This document shows, one piece after another, positions 1-9,687 of a DNA stretch of 64,000 bases. Source of the DNA: Stappia sp. WLB 29 (GTDB lineage Bacteria > Pseudomonadota > Alphaproteobacteria > Rhizobiales > Stappiaceae); NCBI RefSeq assembly GCF_023507705.1, contig NZ_JALBGD010000010.1, forward strand, positions 1 through 64,000, given 5' to 3'. A model generated the notes under the pieces. It ran no database searches. It was not told the origin of the DNA and saw only the letters and a list, made by a program, of their open reading frames with translations. Made by a program: the position numbers and the translations under genes. How positions within the stretch are numbered: the first letter of the stretch is position 1; each line of letters starts with the position of its first letter.

Positions 1-1253
1 ACCTTGTCCCGGAAGTCCGCGATGAGCTGTTCCGTGCGGGCCTGGCGGGCAGCGCGGGCATGCTCGTCTTCCGACTGGGCTTCTTCCAGCCGCTGGCGCT
101 CGAGGGCGTTCTCGCGGAAAGTCTCGACCGCGCGGGCCATGTCGCCGATCTCGTCGCGGCGCTCGTCCATGCCGGCATCGACTGAGGTGTCGCCGGCGGC
201 CAGCCTGCCCATCACGTCGGTGAGGCGTGCAACCGGGCGGGCAAGAGCACCTGCCCCCAGCCAGACGACCACGAGGACGACGCCCAGAAGGCCGACGCCA
301 ATGGCCAGCATCGTGTTACGCGCGGCCACGGCACCGGCGATCATTGCCGAACGCGGCACATCGATCATGACATACCAGCGCTCGGCAACGCCGGGAAACG
401 ACACCGGTATGGCCGCGATATAGCGCTCGCCCACCAGGTTCGAGGCTTCGCCGCTCTCGGAGGCACGGATCAGCTTCAGCACCTCGGCATTCTCGACCTT
501 CTTGCCGAGCAGCGAGGCGTCGGAGGTGGAGACCCACAGATCGTCGCCGCCGATCAGCTTCACTTCGCCTTCGCCGAAGGGCTTGTTGGACGACATCTTA
601 TCGACGATGGCCGTGAGCGACAGATCGGAGGTGGCGATGCCGACCGGCTTGCCGTCCTTGCGCACGACCCAGCTGATGGTGGTCATCAGCACGTCCTTGC
701 CGTCGATCGGGTAGGTGTAGGGCGGGGTCACCAGCGAGCGGTCCTCGCGCACCGGCATGTCGTACCAGCCCTCGGTACCCGCTTCCTTGGTCATCACCAG
801 CTGCTCGACGGCCACCTTCTTGTCGGCGCCGAAGTAGAAATAGGGAACGAAGCGGCCGTTGGCATCGGAATACTTGTGGCCCTTGAAATCGGCATCGCGG
901 CCGTCGAGCCCGTTCGGCTCGAACGCCAGCGTCATCCCGACCAGGGAGGGATTGCCCTCCACTGTGCGGATCATCATGTCGCCGAGCCGGTCGCGGTCGG
1001 TCATGCCGTTGGCGATCAGGCCTTCCACCGCGGCGGCAGTGGTTTGTGCAACGGTCAAAGACCGGGTGATGCCGCCCGAAACGTCATTGGCATAGGACGA
1101 CAGCAACGCCTGTGCTTCTCGCTCGGCTGCCTTCTCGGCGGCCGACGACATGACCATCGAACCGACAAGGCTGACGCCGATGATGGAAACGGAAAACAGT
1201 GCGCCAGCACTGACCAGCAGCTTGTTTCGGATCGACAGATCGGAAAAACGCAT
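1..1253 (-). CDS. Methyl-accepting chemotaxis protein, 3' end outside window
   Basis: Inner-membrane chemoreceptor, N-terminal two thirds only. The start (MRFSDLSIRNKLLVSAGALF) is followed at once by a first membrane segment. A periplasmic dCache-type sensor of about 270 residues follows, with typical phrases such as DGRDADFKGHKYS and WVVRKDGKPVGIATSDLSL. A second membrane segment (TMLAIGVGLLGVVLVVVWLG) leads into a HAMP domain (ARPVARLTDVMGRLAAGD). The frame runs off the left edge before the MCP signalling hairpin. dCache receptors usually bind small organic molecules such as amino acids or carboxylates; the ligand cannot be told from sequence alone. No che genes are visible nearby. The family call is firm and the length is unknown. 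Confidence 0.9.
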   Translation of the reverse strand, partial: MRFSDLSIRNKLLVSAGALFSVSIIGVSLVGSMVMSSAAEKAAEREAQALLSSYANDVSGGITRSLTVAQTTAAAVEGLIANGMTDRDRLGDMMIRTVEGNPSLVGMTLAFEPNGLDGRDADFKGHKYSDANGRFVPYFYFGADKKVAVEQLVMTKEAGTEGWYDMPVREDRSLVTPPYTYPIDGKDVLMTTISWVVRKDGKPVGIATSDLSLTAIVDKMSSNKPFGEGEVKLIGGDDLWVSTSDASLLGKKVENAEVLKLIRASESGEASNLVGERYIAAIPVSFPGVAERWYVMIDVPRSAMIAGAVAARNTMLAIGVGLLGVVLVVVWLGAGALARPVARLTDVMGRLAAGDTSVDAGMDERRDEIGDMARAVETFRENALERQRLEEAQSEDEHARAARQARTEQLIADFRDK

Positions 1254-1467
1254 TTCGAACCCCCTGAAGGCCAGTCGCGAATATCTCCGTCTTAGTGCCT
1301 ATAGGGGTTCGCGTTACCATCGACTTAATCATCGGCATCTTTGTCGATTTCTTTCGCAAGCCGTTGAGCCGATGTCTTTTCTCCCAGATTGTGATCCGGC
1401 GAAGCCCTTTCCTCAAGTTGTTTTGCAGCGTTGCTGGCTTCAAGGGAGGATGCCTCTATGGCGCCGG

Positions 1468-2070
1468 CTATTGCCGGATCGCCTCCAGGTCGATGCGGAC
1501 CGTGACCTCGTCGCCGACCAGCCCGTCCGCCACGGCATAGGTCATGCCGAAGTCGGAGCGTTTCAGCACGGTGCTTGCGCTGATGCCGACCACATAGGTT
1601 CCGCCGAAAGGATAGGGGCCGATCTTGTTGAGCGTGACATCGAGCGTTACCGGCCGCGTCACGCCGCGCAGCGTCAGGTCGCCGGTCACGGTTCCGCGCG
1701 TGTCCGTTTGCGGCTGTGCATCTGTCATCACGAAAGTGATGCTCGGGTGTGCTTCCGCGCTCAGGAAGTCGTCCGAGCGCAGATGGCCGTCGCGTTGCTC
1801 GTCGTTGGAAAAGACGCTGCCGGCTTCGATGGTGACCGACAGGTCCGAGAGCTCGCGCGTGTCCTCGTCATAGGTGAAGCCGCCTTCGCCCTTTAGGAAC
1901 AGGCCCCAGGTCGGGGCGTAGCCGATGTGCATGGCGTTGAAGACGATGGAGAAGTGGCTCGGATCGATCCGATAGGCCCGCGGCTCGGCCTGGGCGGGCA
2001 GGGCAGTGGTCGTCAGGCTTGCGGCAAGAGCGGCGCAGGCGGCAATGCGGACAGGCTTGAATGACACCAT
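1468..2070 (-). CDS. YceI-family periplasmic lipid-binding-like protein
   Basis: Predicted secreted protein of 200 residues. A cleavable signal peptide (basic MVSFKPVR, hydrophobic core, ALPAQA cleavage site) precedes the YceI lipocalin-like barrel. Family hallmarks are YRIDPSHFSIVFNAMHIGY near the N-terminus, SVFSNDEQRDGHLRSDDFL in the middle, and the TGDLTLRGVTRPVTLDVTL strand pair. YceI proteins bind isoprenoid-type lipids in the periplasm and are often induced by base or osmotic stress. It stands alone, about 200 bp from the chemoreceptor start and 108 bp before the ROK kinase stop, so it is probably monocistronic. The physiological ligand is unknown. Confidence 0.9.
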   Translation of the reverse strand: MVSFKPVRIAACAALAASLTTTALPAQAEPRAYRIDPSHFSIVFNAMHIGYAPTWGLFLKGEGGFTYDEDTRELSDLSVTIEAGSVFSNDEQRDGHLRSDDFLSAEAHPSITFVMTDAQPQTDTRGTVTGDLTLRGVTRPVTLDVTLNKIGPYPFGGTYVVGISASTVLKRSDFGMTYAVADGLVGDEVTVRIDLEAIRQ

Positions 2071-2178
2071 GTGAGAACTCCTCCCTGATGATCCTCAAAG
2101 AAGCATATAGGCAGGCTGGCTGTATCAGCGAGGGGAGGGCGGCGAGCCGCCGTAGAAGGATGAGACGGAAGGTTCGGG

Positions 2179-3099
2179 TCAGTCGTTCCAAAGCCAGGCA
2201 GCGCCGCGGACGCCGGAACTGTCGCCATGCAACGCCTTGCGGACGGGTACGTCATACTGATCCGAGAAGACATGCCGGCTGATTTCCAGCGGCAGCACCT
2301 CGTAGAGTTCGTCGATATTCGACATGCCGCCGCCCAGCACGAAGACATCCGGATCGAGGATGTTGGCGACCATCGCCATCGCGCGCGCCAGCCGCGACAC
2401 ATAGCGCTCCAGATTGGCGGCAGCTTCCGGCTCTCCCGCCCGTGCCCGCTCCATGATCTCGTGGCCGGAGAGCGAGCGACCCGTTGCCTGCTGGTAGTCC
2501 CATTGGAAGCCCGTTCCCGAGCACCAGCGGTCGATGGTGCCGCGCTTGCCGGTCCAGCAGTCGGGGCCCGGAAACTCCTCGTCGGTCATCCACGGCACCG
2601 GGATGTTGCCCCATTCGCCGCCGATGCCGTTGCGGCCGCGATGTGCCCGCCCGTCGATGGCGATCCCTGAGCCGCAGCCCGTACCGATGATGATCGCATG
2701 TACCACATGCGCGCCCCTGCCGGCACCGTCCGTTGCCTCGGAGACCGCAAGGCAGTTGGCGTCGTTTTCGATGCGGACTGGCCGCACCAGCGCGGCCTCC
2801 AGGTCGCGGTCGAGCGGCATGCCGTTCATCCAGGTGGAATTTGCGTTCTTGACGAGACCGGTCGCCGGCGACAGCGAGCCGGGAATGCCGAAGCCGACCG
2901 TGCCGCGCCGGCCCGTTGCGGTTTCGGCTGCGTCAACGAGCCCGACAACAGCACGGATGCAGCCCTGATAGTCGTCACGCGGCGTCGGCACCCGCAGGCG
3001 GAAGCGCTCGGTGCCGTCGCGCTCCAGCGCGATGATCTCCATCTTGGTGCCGCCCCAGTCGATGCCGAGGCGAAGGTCGTCTCCCGCACCTGCCGTCAT
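2179..3099 (-). CDS. ROK-family sugar kinase (Mak/fructokinase-like), zinc site lost
   Basis: Cytoplasmic sugar kinase of 306 residues. The ATP-binding start LGIDWGGTKMEIIALE, the FGIPGSLSP loop and the C-terminal VRKALHGDSSGVRGAAWLW closely resemble E. coli Mak, a manno(fructo)kinase. It starts one base after the stop of the ABC ATPase gene and is the last gene of that operon, so it may act on a sugar carried by the imported compound. In ROK kinases a zinc ion is held by a His in GGEWGH and three Cys in CxCGxxGC. Here these read GGEWGN and CWTGKRGTID, so only one of the four ligands remains. The fold and substrate loops look intact, suggesting a zinc-independent variant rather than a dead gene. 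The sugar is not predictable. Confidence 0.85.
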   Translation of the reverse strand: MTAGAGDDLRLGIDWGGTKMEIIALERDGTERFRLRVPTPRDDYQGCIRAVVGLVDAAETATGRRGTVGFGIPGSLSPATGLVKNANSTWMNGMPLDRDLEAALVRPVRIENDANCLAVSEATDGAGRGAHVVHAIIIGTGCGSGIAIDGRAHRGRNGIGGEWGNIPVPWMTDEEFPGPDCWTGKRGTIDRWCSGTGFQWDYQQATGRSLSGHEIMERARAGEPEAAANLERYVSRLARAMAMVANILDPDVFVLGGGMSNIDELYEVLPLEISRHVFSDQYDVPVRKALHGDSSGVRGAAWLWND

Positions 3100-3100
3100 G

Positions 3101-4750
3101 TCAGCCCGTACCCGCCTCCTCGATCCGTTGCCGTGCCGCCAGTGCCTCCTCGAGGCGCGGCGCGGCCGCCACCAGAAGCCGCGTATAGGGATGGCGCGGA
3201 TGGTCGAACACCCGCGCCGTCCGCCCGCGCTCGACGATCCGGCCGCCGTTCATCACCATCACGTCGTCGGTTATCGCGCGCACCACGCTGAGGTCGTGCG
3301 AGATGAAGAGATAAGCGAGCCCGTGCCGGGCCCTGAGGTCGGCGAAGAGGTCAAGGATCTGCGCGCGGATCGACACGTCGAGCGCGGAGACCGGCTCGTC
3401 GGCGATGATCAGCTTCGGGCGCGTGACCAGCGCTCTTGCGATGGCGATGCGCTGGCGCTGTCCGCCGGAGAACTCGTGCGGATACTTCGCCATGTCGGCT
3501 TCCGTCAGGCCGACTTCGGTCAAGGCCGCGGCGACCCGTTCCCTTGCCTCGCGCGCATCGATCTCGCCGCGCAGCAGATAGAGCGGTTCGGCGACCACGC
3601 GGCCGATGCGATGACGCGGATTGAAGCTGCCGTAGGGGTCCTGGAACACCACCTGCACGGCCCGGTGCACCACCTCGCGCGTTGCCCCGCGCGCCGAATG
3701 CGGATCCTGCCCCAGCACGGAGATAGCCCCGCCGTTCGGCGCCTCGAGCCCCAGCAGGGCACGTGCCAGCGTCGACTTTCCGCAGCCCGATTCCCCGACG
3801 AGCCCGACGCTCTGGCCGGGGCGGATGTCGAAGCTGACGCGGTTGACGGCAACCACCGGCGGGCTCTTGGCGAACAGGCTCGCGCGCGGCTGCGGATAGG
3901 CGCGCACCAGTTCGCGCACCGAAAGGATCGGCTGCAAGCCGTGATTGGCCGGGCTGTGCGCGGGTCCCTTCGCCCGCTTGGGCACATGGTTCGAGGCCGC
4001 CATCAGCGCCTTCGAATAGGGATGGCTGAGATTGGCGAACAGCGCGGCCGTGCGCCCGCTCTCCACGATCTCGCCGTTCTTCATGATCGACACCCGATCC
4101 GCCATTTCCGCCACCACGGCAAGGTCGTGGCTGATCAGCAGGCAGCCCATCTTCTCCGCTTCGACGATTTCGCGGATCAGGGCCAGGATCTGCGCCTGAA
4201 TGGTGACGTCGAGCGCCGTCGTCGGCTCGTCGGCGATCAGAAGGTCCGGCTGGCAGGCGATCGCCATGGCGATCACCACGCGCTGCCGTTGGCCGCCCGA
4301 CAGCTGATGGGGAAAGCGCTCCGGCGTCACCCGCGCGCGCGCCAGCCCCACCCGGTCGAGCAGCGCACGCACCCGCTCCATCGCCTGCGCCCGGGTCATC
4401 CGCATGTGCAGGACCAGCCCTTCGGCGATCTGCTGGCCGATGGTCTTTACCGGGTTGAGTGCGGTCATGGGCTCCTGGAAGACCATGCCGATGCGTCGGC
4501 CGCGCAGGCGGCACATCGCCGCCTCGCTCACCGACAGCACGTCCGCTCCGTCCAGCAGGATGCGCCCGCGCGCCTCGGCTCCGTGCGGCAGCAACTGCAT
4601 CGCGGCAAGCGCGGTCATCGACTTGCCGGAGCCGGATTCGCCCACCAGCCCGAAGATCTCGCCGCGGCCTATCTCCAGAGAGACGCCTTCGAGGATCGGC
4701 TTCCCATGGATGTCGACGTCGAGTCCCTCGACCGCGAAGAAGCCGCTCAT
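3101..4750 (-). CDS. Fused peptide-type ABC transporter ATPase (DppD-DppF)
   Basis: Two complete ABC ATPase domains in one 549-residue chain that powers the DppBC-type permease. Domain 1 (residues 1 to about 250) has Walker A GESGSGKS, signature LSGGQRQR and Walker B LLIADEP. Domain 2 (about 275-540) has [16 protein letters not shown] and LIIADEP. Each domain is followed by an oligopeptide-type C-terminal segment ([16 protein letters not shown]). The frame stays open far upstream, but the start is placed at [20 protein letters not shown] because it overlaps the DppC stop by ATGA. Such fusions are common in peptide, nickel and opine importers. The cargo is unknown; the linked M20 deacylase and ROK kinase suggest a peptide- or amino-acid-sugar conjugate (inference). 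Confidence 0.92.
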   Translation of the reverse strand: MSGFFAVEGLDVDIHGKPILEGVSLEIGRGEIFGLVGESGSGKSMTALAAMQLLPHGAEARGRILLDGADVLSVSEAAMCRLRGRRIGMVFQEPMTALNPVKTIGQQIAEGLVLHMRMTRAQAMERVRALLDRVGLARARVTPERFPHQLSGGQRQRVVIAMAIACQPDLLIADEPTTALDVTIQAQILALIREIVEAEKMGCLLISHDLAVVAEMADRVSIMKNGEIVESGRTAALFANLSHPYSKALMAASNHVPKRAKGPAHSPANHGLQPILSVRELVRAYPQPRASLFAKSPPVVAVNRVSFDIRPGQSVGLVGESGCGKSTLARALLGLEAPNGGAISVLGQDPHSARGATREVVHRAVQVVFQDPYGSFNPRHRIGRVVAEPLYLLRGEIDAREARERVAAALTEVGLTEADMAKYPHEFSGGQRQRIAIARALVTRPKLIIADEPVSALDVSIRAQILDLFADLRARHGLAYLFISHDLSVVRAITDDVMVMNGGRIVERGRTARVFDHPRHPYTRLLVAAAPRLEEALAARQRIEEAGTG

Positions 4751-5592
4751 ACCGTGCGTCTCTTCAGCCGCGGGTCGAGCAGGTCGCGCAAACCGTCGCC
4801 CATCAGGTTGAGCCCGAGTACGGTGACGACGATGGCCAGGCCCGGATAGAGCGCCAGGCTGGGCGCCAGTGCCATCATCGTCTGTGCCTCGTTCAGCATC
4901 CGCCCCCAGGAGGCGAGCGGCGGTTGCGCGCCGAGACCGACATAGGACAGACCGGCCTCGGCCAGGATGCCGAGCGAGAATTGAATTGTGCCCTGCACAA
5001 TCAACAGGTTGGCGATGTTCGGCAGCACATGTTCGGCGATGATCCGCACCTCGCCCTTTCCGGCGACGCGGGCGGCGAGCACGAACTCGCGCGACTTCAG
5101 CGACAGCGCGCCGCCGCGCGCCACCCGCGCGAAGACGGGGATGTTGAAGATGCCGATGGCGAGGATCGCGTTGATCGCGCCGGGCCCCATGATCGCAGTG
5201 ATCATCACCGCCGAAAGGAGCGCTGGAAACGCGAAGACGAGATCGTTCGCCCGCATCAACGTCTCGTCCAGCCAGCCGCCGCGCGCTGCCGCCAAAAGCC
5301 CCAACGGCACGCCGACGAGGATGCCGATCCCCACCGCCAGCAAGGCTACGGCGATGGACGTGCGCGCGCCCACCATCAGCATCGACACCATGTCGCGGCC
5401 GAACTGGTCGGTGCCCAGAAGATGCGCGGGCGAGGGGCCTTTCAGCCGGTCGGCGACCGACAGCACGTCGATGGGGTAGGGCGTCCACACCAACGAGATC
5501 AGCGCCGCCGCCAGCACGACGGCGACGATTGCCGCGCCCGCGACCAGCGTCTTGTGCTGCGCGGCGACGCGCAGTGCTCCGCGGCTTGCCAT
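4747..5592 (-). CDS. ABC transporter permease, DppC type
   Basis: Inner-membrane permease of 281 residues. It has an N-terminal anchor helix (TLVAGAAIVAVVLAAALISLVW), then the DppC hallmark HLLGTDQFGRDMVSMLMVGAR and a five-helix BPD_transp_1 domain. The EAA coupling loop reads REFVLAARVAGKGEVRIIAEH VLPN and contacts the ATPase. It ends in the family motif GDGLRDLLDPRLKRR. It starts 3 bp after the DppB stop, and its TGA overlaps the ATPase ATG, so the genes are translationally coupled. Family usual length is 270-300 residues, so it looks complete. Confidence 0.92.
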   Translation of the reverse strand: MASRGALRVAAQHKTLVAGAAIVAVVLAAALISLVWTPYPIDVLSVADRLKGPSPAHLLGTDQFGRDMVSMLMVGARTSIAVALLAVGIGILVGVPLGLLAAARGGWLDETLMRANDLVFAFPALLSAVMITAIMGPGAINAILAIGIFNIPVFARVARGGALSLKSREFVLAARVAGKGEVRIIAEHVLPNIANLLIVQGTIQFSLGILAEAGLSYVGLGAQPPLASWGRMLNEAQTMMALAPSLALYPGLAIVVTVLGLNLMGDGLRDLLDPRLKRRTV

Positions 5593-5595
5593 CGC

Positions 5596-6540
5596 TCAGC
5601 GCCTCCTCAGTCGAGGGTCGACGAGCGCATAGGCGAGGTCGACGAGAAAGGTCACGAGTATGACGCAGGCGACGAGCAGCACGATGACGCTCTTCACCAC
5701 GATCAGGTCGCGCTGGGTGATCGCCTGGAAGATCAGCCGTCCGAGGCCGGGCAGGTAGAACACGTTCTCGATGATGATCGTGCCGGCGATGAGAAACGAG
5801 AACTGCAGGCCGAGGATCGTCAGCACCGGGATCAGCGCGTTGCGCACCGCGTGCTTCCACAGCACCGCGCGCCGGGTCAGCCCCTTGGCGCGCGCCGTGC
5901 GCACATAGTCCTCGTGCAGCGCATCGATCAGCGAGGAGCGCATGACGCGGGCGAGGATCGCCGCCTGCGGCAGCGCCAGCGCGATGGCCGGCAGCAGCAG
6001 CGCCTTCAGCGCCGGCCACAGCCCGGCCTCCCAGCCGGGAAAGCCGCCGGAGGGCACCAGCCGCAGCGTCACCGCGAAGACGAAGACCAGCAGCATGGCG
6101 AACCAGAAGTTCGGCACGGCGATGCCGACCTGAGTCAGCGCCATGATCCCGCCGTCCTGCCAGCCGCCGCGCTTGGAGGCGGCATAGACGCCGACGGGAA
6201 TCGCAATCGCGGTCGACAGCGCCAGCGCCAGCAGCGCAAGCGGCAGCGAGACGGTGATGCGCGCGGCGACGAGATCGGCCACCGGCACGGAATAGGTGTA
6301 GCTGGTGCCGAGATCGCCGGTGGCAAAGCCTGCAACCCAGCTCGCGTAGCGCTCCCAGGCGGGCCGGTCTAGGCCGAGTTGGTCGCGCAGCGCGGCGAGC
6401 GTGTCGTCCTGTGCGTTGATGCCGAGCATCACCTGCGCCGGGTCGCCCGGCACCACCTCCAGCACCAGGAACACGACCGCGGTCGCGACGATCAGGGTCG
6501 CGAAGAGACCGGCAAAGCGTTTGGCGGCGTGGACCAGCAT
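5596..6540 (-). CDS. ABC transporter permease, DppB type
   Basis: Inner-membrane permease of 314 residues and first gene of the importer operon. The start is placed at MLVHAAKRFAGLFATL because DppB proteins begin with this kind of helix; the open frame upstream (Pro/Ser rich) does not look coding. Motifs are VVPGDPAQVMLG after helix 1, LGLDRPAWERYASWV, and the EAA loop DYVRTARAKGLTRRAVLWKHA followed by VRNALIPVLTILGLQ. The 256-bp gap upstream is shared with the divergent TAXI gene. The operon's expected binding-protein gene is not here but beyond the TRAP genes at 9745-11250. Confidence 0.9.
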   Translation of the reverse strand: MLVHAAKRFAGLFATLIVATAVVFLVLEVVPGDPAQVMLGINAQDDTLAALRDQLGLDRPAWERYASWVAGFATGDLGTSYTYSVPVADLVAARITVSLPLALLALALSTAIAIPVGVYAASKRGGWQDGGIMALTQVGIAVPNFWFAMLLVFVFAVTLRLVPSGGFPGWEAGLWPALKALLLPAIALALPQAAILARVMRSSLIDALHEDYVRTARAKGLTRRAVLWKHAVRNALIPVLTILGLQFSFLIAGTIIIENVFYLPGLGRLIFQAITQRDLIVVKSVIVLLVACVILVTFLVDLAYALVDPRLRRR

Positions 6541-6646
6541 CGGGAGAGGCGGCTCCGAGGAGAGAATCTGTCGACACGCCAACGCTATAGGGGAAGAGCC
6601 CGACGGAAAAGGGGGAGGTGACGGCGGAACGTTCGAACCTGGTCGT

Positions 6647-6682
6647 TGCACCCTCGTCATTTTCAGCGATTTCAGGGGTGCA
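6647..6682. promoter_or_regulatory. Inverted repeat in dppB/TAXI divergent intergenic region
   Basis: TGCACCC (6647-6653) and GGGTGCA (6676-6682) form a perfect 7-bp dyad with a 22-bp spacer. It sits midway in the 256-bp region between the divergent permease and TAXI genes. A shorter palindrome, GTTCGAAC, lies just to its left. The position fits an operator affecting one or both transcripts, but no regulator gene is adjacent. Confidence 0.35.
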
Positions 6683-6796
6683 TGGCGCGCACGAGCGGAT
6701 TAATCTCTGCCTCCCGATCCGCTTGCCGGCCCGGCCGTCCCGATTGCAGGCGGCCCGCCCGAGAACACTGCAACGAACAATCCCTTGGGAGGATAC

Positions 6797-7750
6797 ATGA
6801 CGATCTGGAGCAAACTCGCCATTGCCGGCCTCGCCGCGCTCGTGCCGCTGTCCGCATCCGCCGAGACGCGCGTGACCTACAAGTCTGCCTCCGCCGGCAC
6901 CTCCTACTACCAGATGGGCGTGCAGATCGCCGAGGCGATCAAGGCCGGCACAGACGGGGGCATCATCGTCACGCTGGAGGAAAGCCAGGGCTCGGTCCAG
7001 AACGTGATGGAAGCGGCCATTCGGCCGGGCAACTACGTCTTCACCACGCCTCCCGGCCTCGTCGGTCTGGCGCAGGGCGCCAAGGGTCCGTTCGACGGCA
7101 AGGGCAATCCGAAGTTCGACGAGATCCGCGCGCTCTTCCCGATCCCCTCGCTGACGATGCATTTCGTCATGTCGACGGAGAGCGGCGTGACCGACTTTGC
7201 CGGTATGGAAGGCAAGAACATCCTGATCGGCAAGGGCTCCTTCGGCGCAACGGAAGGCGCCAAGTATCTCGAGCTCTTCGGGCTGAAGGACAAGGTCAAC
7301 CTCGCCGACGTGGAACTGTCCAACGCGGGCGCTGCGCTGAAGAACGGCCAGATCGACGGCTTCGTGACGGCCGGCTCCTGGCCGGCGCCGAATGTCATCG
7401 AGGCGGCCGCCGGCACCGGCGTGACGCTGCTCTCGCTCTCCGACGAGCAGGTCGCCGAGACGAAGCGCACCCGTACGGTGATCCCGGCCGGCACCTATGC
7501 CGGTCAGGACAAGGACGTCGTCACCACTTCGCTCGACGTGGTCGCCTTCGCCAGCACCGCGATGGACGATGAAACCGCCTATCAGATGACCAAGACGTTC
7601 TGGGAGCAGAAGGAAAAGATGAGCGCCGATGCGCCGTGGTGGAAGGGCGTGACGACCGACATGCTCGCCAGCATTCCCGGCAAGATCCATCCGGGTGCGC
7701 AGCGCTACTATGCGGAAAAGGGCGTTGCCCTGACCGACGCGCAGAAGTAA
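6797..7750 (+). CDS. TAXI-family TRAP transporter solute-binding protein
   Basis: Periplasmic substrate-binding protein of 317 residues. The start ATG is preceded by GGGAGG with a 4-nt gap; an in-frame ATG 12 bp upstream lies inside that ribosome site. The signal peptide ends at SASAETRV. TAXI hallmarks are YKSASAGTSYYQMGVQIAEA and a mature fold of about 295 residues. It works with the fused TRAP permease 152 bp downstream, bringing in organic acids or amino acids using an ion gradient. TAXI proteins are known to bind glutamate-like or dicarboxylate ligands, but the exact substrate cannot be read here. The pair is oriented against the flanking peptide ABC genes. Confidence 0.92.
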   Translation: MTIWSKLAIAGLAALVPLSASAETRVTYKSASAGTSYYQMGVQIAEAIKAGTDGGIIVTLEESQGSVQNVMEAAIRPGNYVFTTPPGLVGLAQGAKGPFDGKGNPKFDEIRALFPIPSLTMHFVMSTESGVTDFAGMEGKNILIGKGSFGATEGAKYLELFGLKDKVNLADVELSNAGAALKNGQIDGFVTAGSWPAPNVIEAAAGTGVTLLSLSDEQVAETKRTRTVIPAGTYAGQDKDVVTTSLDVVAFASTAMDDETAYQMTKTFWEQKEKMSADAPWWKGVTTDMLASIPGKIHPGAQRYYAEKGVALTDAQK

Positions 7751-7902
7751 GCGCTCATCAGCCAGCGTCTGGAGCCGGCGACAGGGCCGGCCATCTTCCA
7801 GACCGACGCGGTTCCGGCCCGGACATCTGTCCGGGCCGATGCCTTTTCCCCTCGAAGTTTTCGTTTCCGGCTCGGTGCCGGCAGTTCACCAGGACGGCGT
7901 TC

Positions 7903-9660
7903 ATGTCTCTTTCGGCCCGGCTTTTCTGGGCAGCGCTCGGCGCGCTGTCCATCGGCTTCCACCTCTGGCTGGTCTTCACCGGCCTGGTGCCAAACCTGGT
8001 CAGCCGGCCTTTGCACATGGCTCTCGCGATTCCCTTCGTCTTCGTGCTGATGGCGCGCTCGCCGTTCCAGCGCTGGACCGGCCTGCCGTTGGCTGCCGTC
8101 GGCATCGCCGCGTGCCTTTGGGTCGCCTGGTACCATGACAGGCTCGGCGACCAATACGGTTTTCTCGCGGACGACGGGCAACTCGCCATTGCCCTTGCCC
8201 TGCTTTTCGTCACGCTGGAGATGGCGCGCCGGGCCATCGGGTGGCCGCTGCCCCTTGTCGCTGCGATTGCGCTCGCCTATGCGGTCTGGGGCGAGGCGAT
8301 CCCTGGCGAATTCGGCCATCCCGGCCTGCCGATGGCCAGCCTCTTCGGCACGCTGACGATTGCCGAGGGTGCCCTGTGGGGCAAGCTCACCGGCGTTTCG
8401 GTCTCGGTCGTCGCCATCTTCGTCATCTTCGGCGCGGTGCTGAATGCCGGCGAGGCCGGCCAGGGGTTCATGAATGTGGCGGCGGCCGCCGCAGGCCGCC
8501 TGCGCGGCGGCGCGGCCAAGGTCTCGGTGATCTCCTCCGCGCTGTTCGGGTCGATTTCCGGTTCGGCCTCCGCCAATGTCGCCTCCACCGGCGCCATCAC
8601 CCTGCCGGCGATGACCCGGCTCGGCTATCCGCGCTCGCTCGCGGGCGCGGTCGAGGCGGTCGCCTCCTCTGGCGGCCAGATCATGCCGCCGCTGATGGGG
8701 GCGGGCGCCTTCGTGATGGTCGAACTGACCGGCACGCCCTATTCGGACATCATGATGGCCGCGCTCCTGCCGGCCTTTCTCTATTTCCTTGCCGTGTGGG
8801 TCGGCATCGACGCTTTCTCCTTCCGCCATGTGCTGAAGGGTATCGCGCCGGAAGACCGGCCGGCCCTGCGCGCAGTCGTCATCACCTCCGCCTTCTTCCT
8901 CGTGCCGTTCTCGATCCTGCTGTGGGGCATGTTCGGCCTCAAGGTGACGCCGCAATATGCCGCCTCGCTGGCGATCCTCGCCGGTGCGCTGCTCTTGACG
9001 CTCGATGCCCGCCTGACGTTCGACTGGCGCCGAACGCTGCTGCGGCTGGAGGACGCGGCGGTGAATTCCGGCCGGCAGATCGCCACAATCGCGGCGATCA
9101 TCCTGTGCGCCTCCATCATCATCGGCGTGCTCGGGCTGACCGGCCTCGGGGTCAAGATCACCTCGCTGATCCTGTCCGGTTCCGGCGGCTTGCTATGGCC
9201 GGCGCTGCTGCTCACCGCGCTCGCCTGCCTCATCCTGGGCATGGAGGTGCCGACCACGGCCGCCTATGTAATCTGTGTTTCGGTCGCGGGCCCCGCGCTC
9301 ACCGCGCTCGGCGTTCCGGTGCTGCAGGCGCATCTCTTCGTGTTCTGGTACGCGCTGCTGTCGACCATCACGCCGCCGGTCTGCGGCGCGGTCTTCATCG
9401 CCGCCGGCATGGTCGGGGAGAACTGGCTGAAGGTCGCCGCCTCGGCCATGGCGCTCGGCCTCGGGCTCTATCTCGTGCCGCTCGGCATGATCGCCAATCC
9501 GGACCTGATCGCGCTTGCCGCGGATCCCGCCATGGCGCTGCTCGCCACGGTCAAGGTCGGTGCGGCCCTGTCCGCCATCTCCTTCGGCGTCATCGCCCCG
9601 ATCAATCCGCTGCTGCGCGCCGGGCTCGTTGCGGGTGGCGGCGTGCTGCTCTTCATCTAG
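7903..9660 (+). CDS. TRAP transporter fused permease (4TM-12TM)
   Basis: Inner-membrane permease of 585 residues joining the small DctQ-like and large DctM-like parts, as is usual for TAXI systems. The start is taken at MSLSARLFWAALGALSIGFHL, the first hydrophobic helix. The open frame upstream overlaps the TAXI gene and has no signal or helix. Family motifs are GSISGSASANVASTGAIT, SSGGQIMPPLMGAGAFVM and LGMEVPTTAAYVICV in the transport domain. The total is shorter than the 640-860 residues common for fused permeases, but both modules are recognisable. It is convergent with the binding-protein gene that follows, with a hairpin terminator between them. Confidence 0.9.
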   Translation: MSLSARLFWAALGALSIGFHLWLVFTGLVPNLVSRPLHMALAIPFVFVLMARSPFQRWTGLPLAAVGIAACLWVAWYHDRLGDQYGFLADDGQLAIALALLFVTLEMARRAIGWPLPLVAAIALAYAVWGEAIPGEFGHPGLPMASLFGTLTIAEGALWGKLTGVSVSVVAIFVIFGAVLNAGEAGQGFMNVAAAAAGRLRGGAAKVSVISSALFGSISGSASANVASTGAITLPAMTRLGYPRSLAGAVEAVASSGGQIMPPLMGAGAFVMVELTGTPYSDIMMAALLPAFLYFLAVWVGIDAFSFRHVLKGIAPEDRPALRAVVITSAFFLVPFSILLWGMFGLKVTPQYAASLAILAGALLLTLDARLTFDWRRTLLRLEDAAVNSGRQIATIAAIILCASIIIGVLGLTGLGVKITSLILSGSGGLLWPALLLTALACLILGMEVPTTAAYVICVSVAGPALTALGVPVLQAHLFVFWYALLSTITPPVCGAVFIAAGMVGENWLKVAASAMALGLGLYLVPLGMIANPDLIALAADPAMALLATVKVGAALSAISFGVIAPINPLLRAGLVAGGGVLLFI

Positions 9661-9687
9661 CGAGTGCCCGCAGCGGCGCAATGAAAA

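Noticed and set aside
3011-6372. Long rightward open frames opposite the ABC genes
   Set aside because: Arg/His/Gln-rich translations without domains, mirror images of well-supported genes on the other strand.
3101-7690. One continuous leftward open frame of over 1500 codons spanning the ABC ATPase and upstream genes
   Set aside because: Only the first 549 codons before the stop encode recognisable ABC domains; the rest is antisense or out-of-phase to DppC, DppB and TAXI and is open because of high GC.
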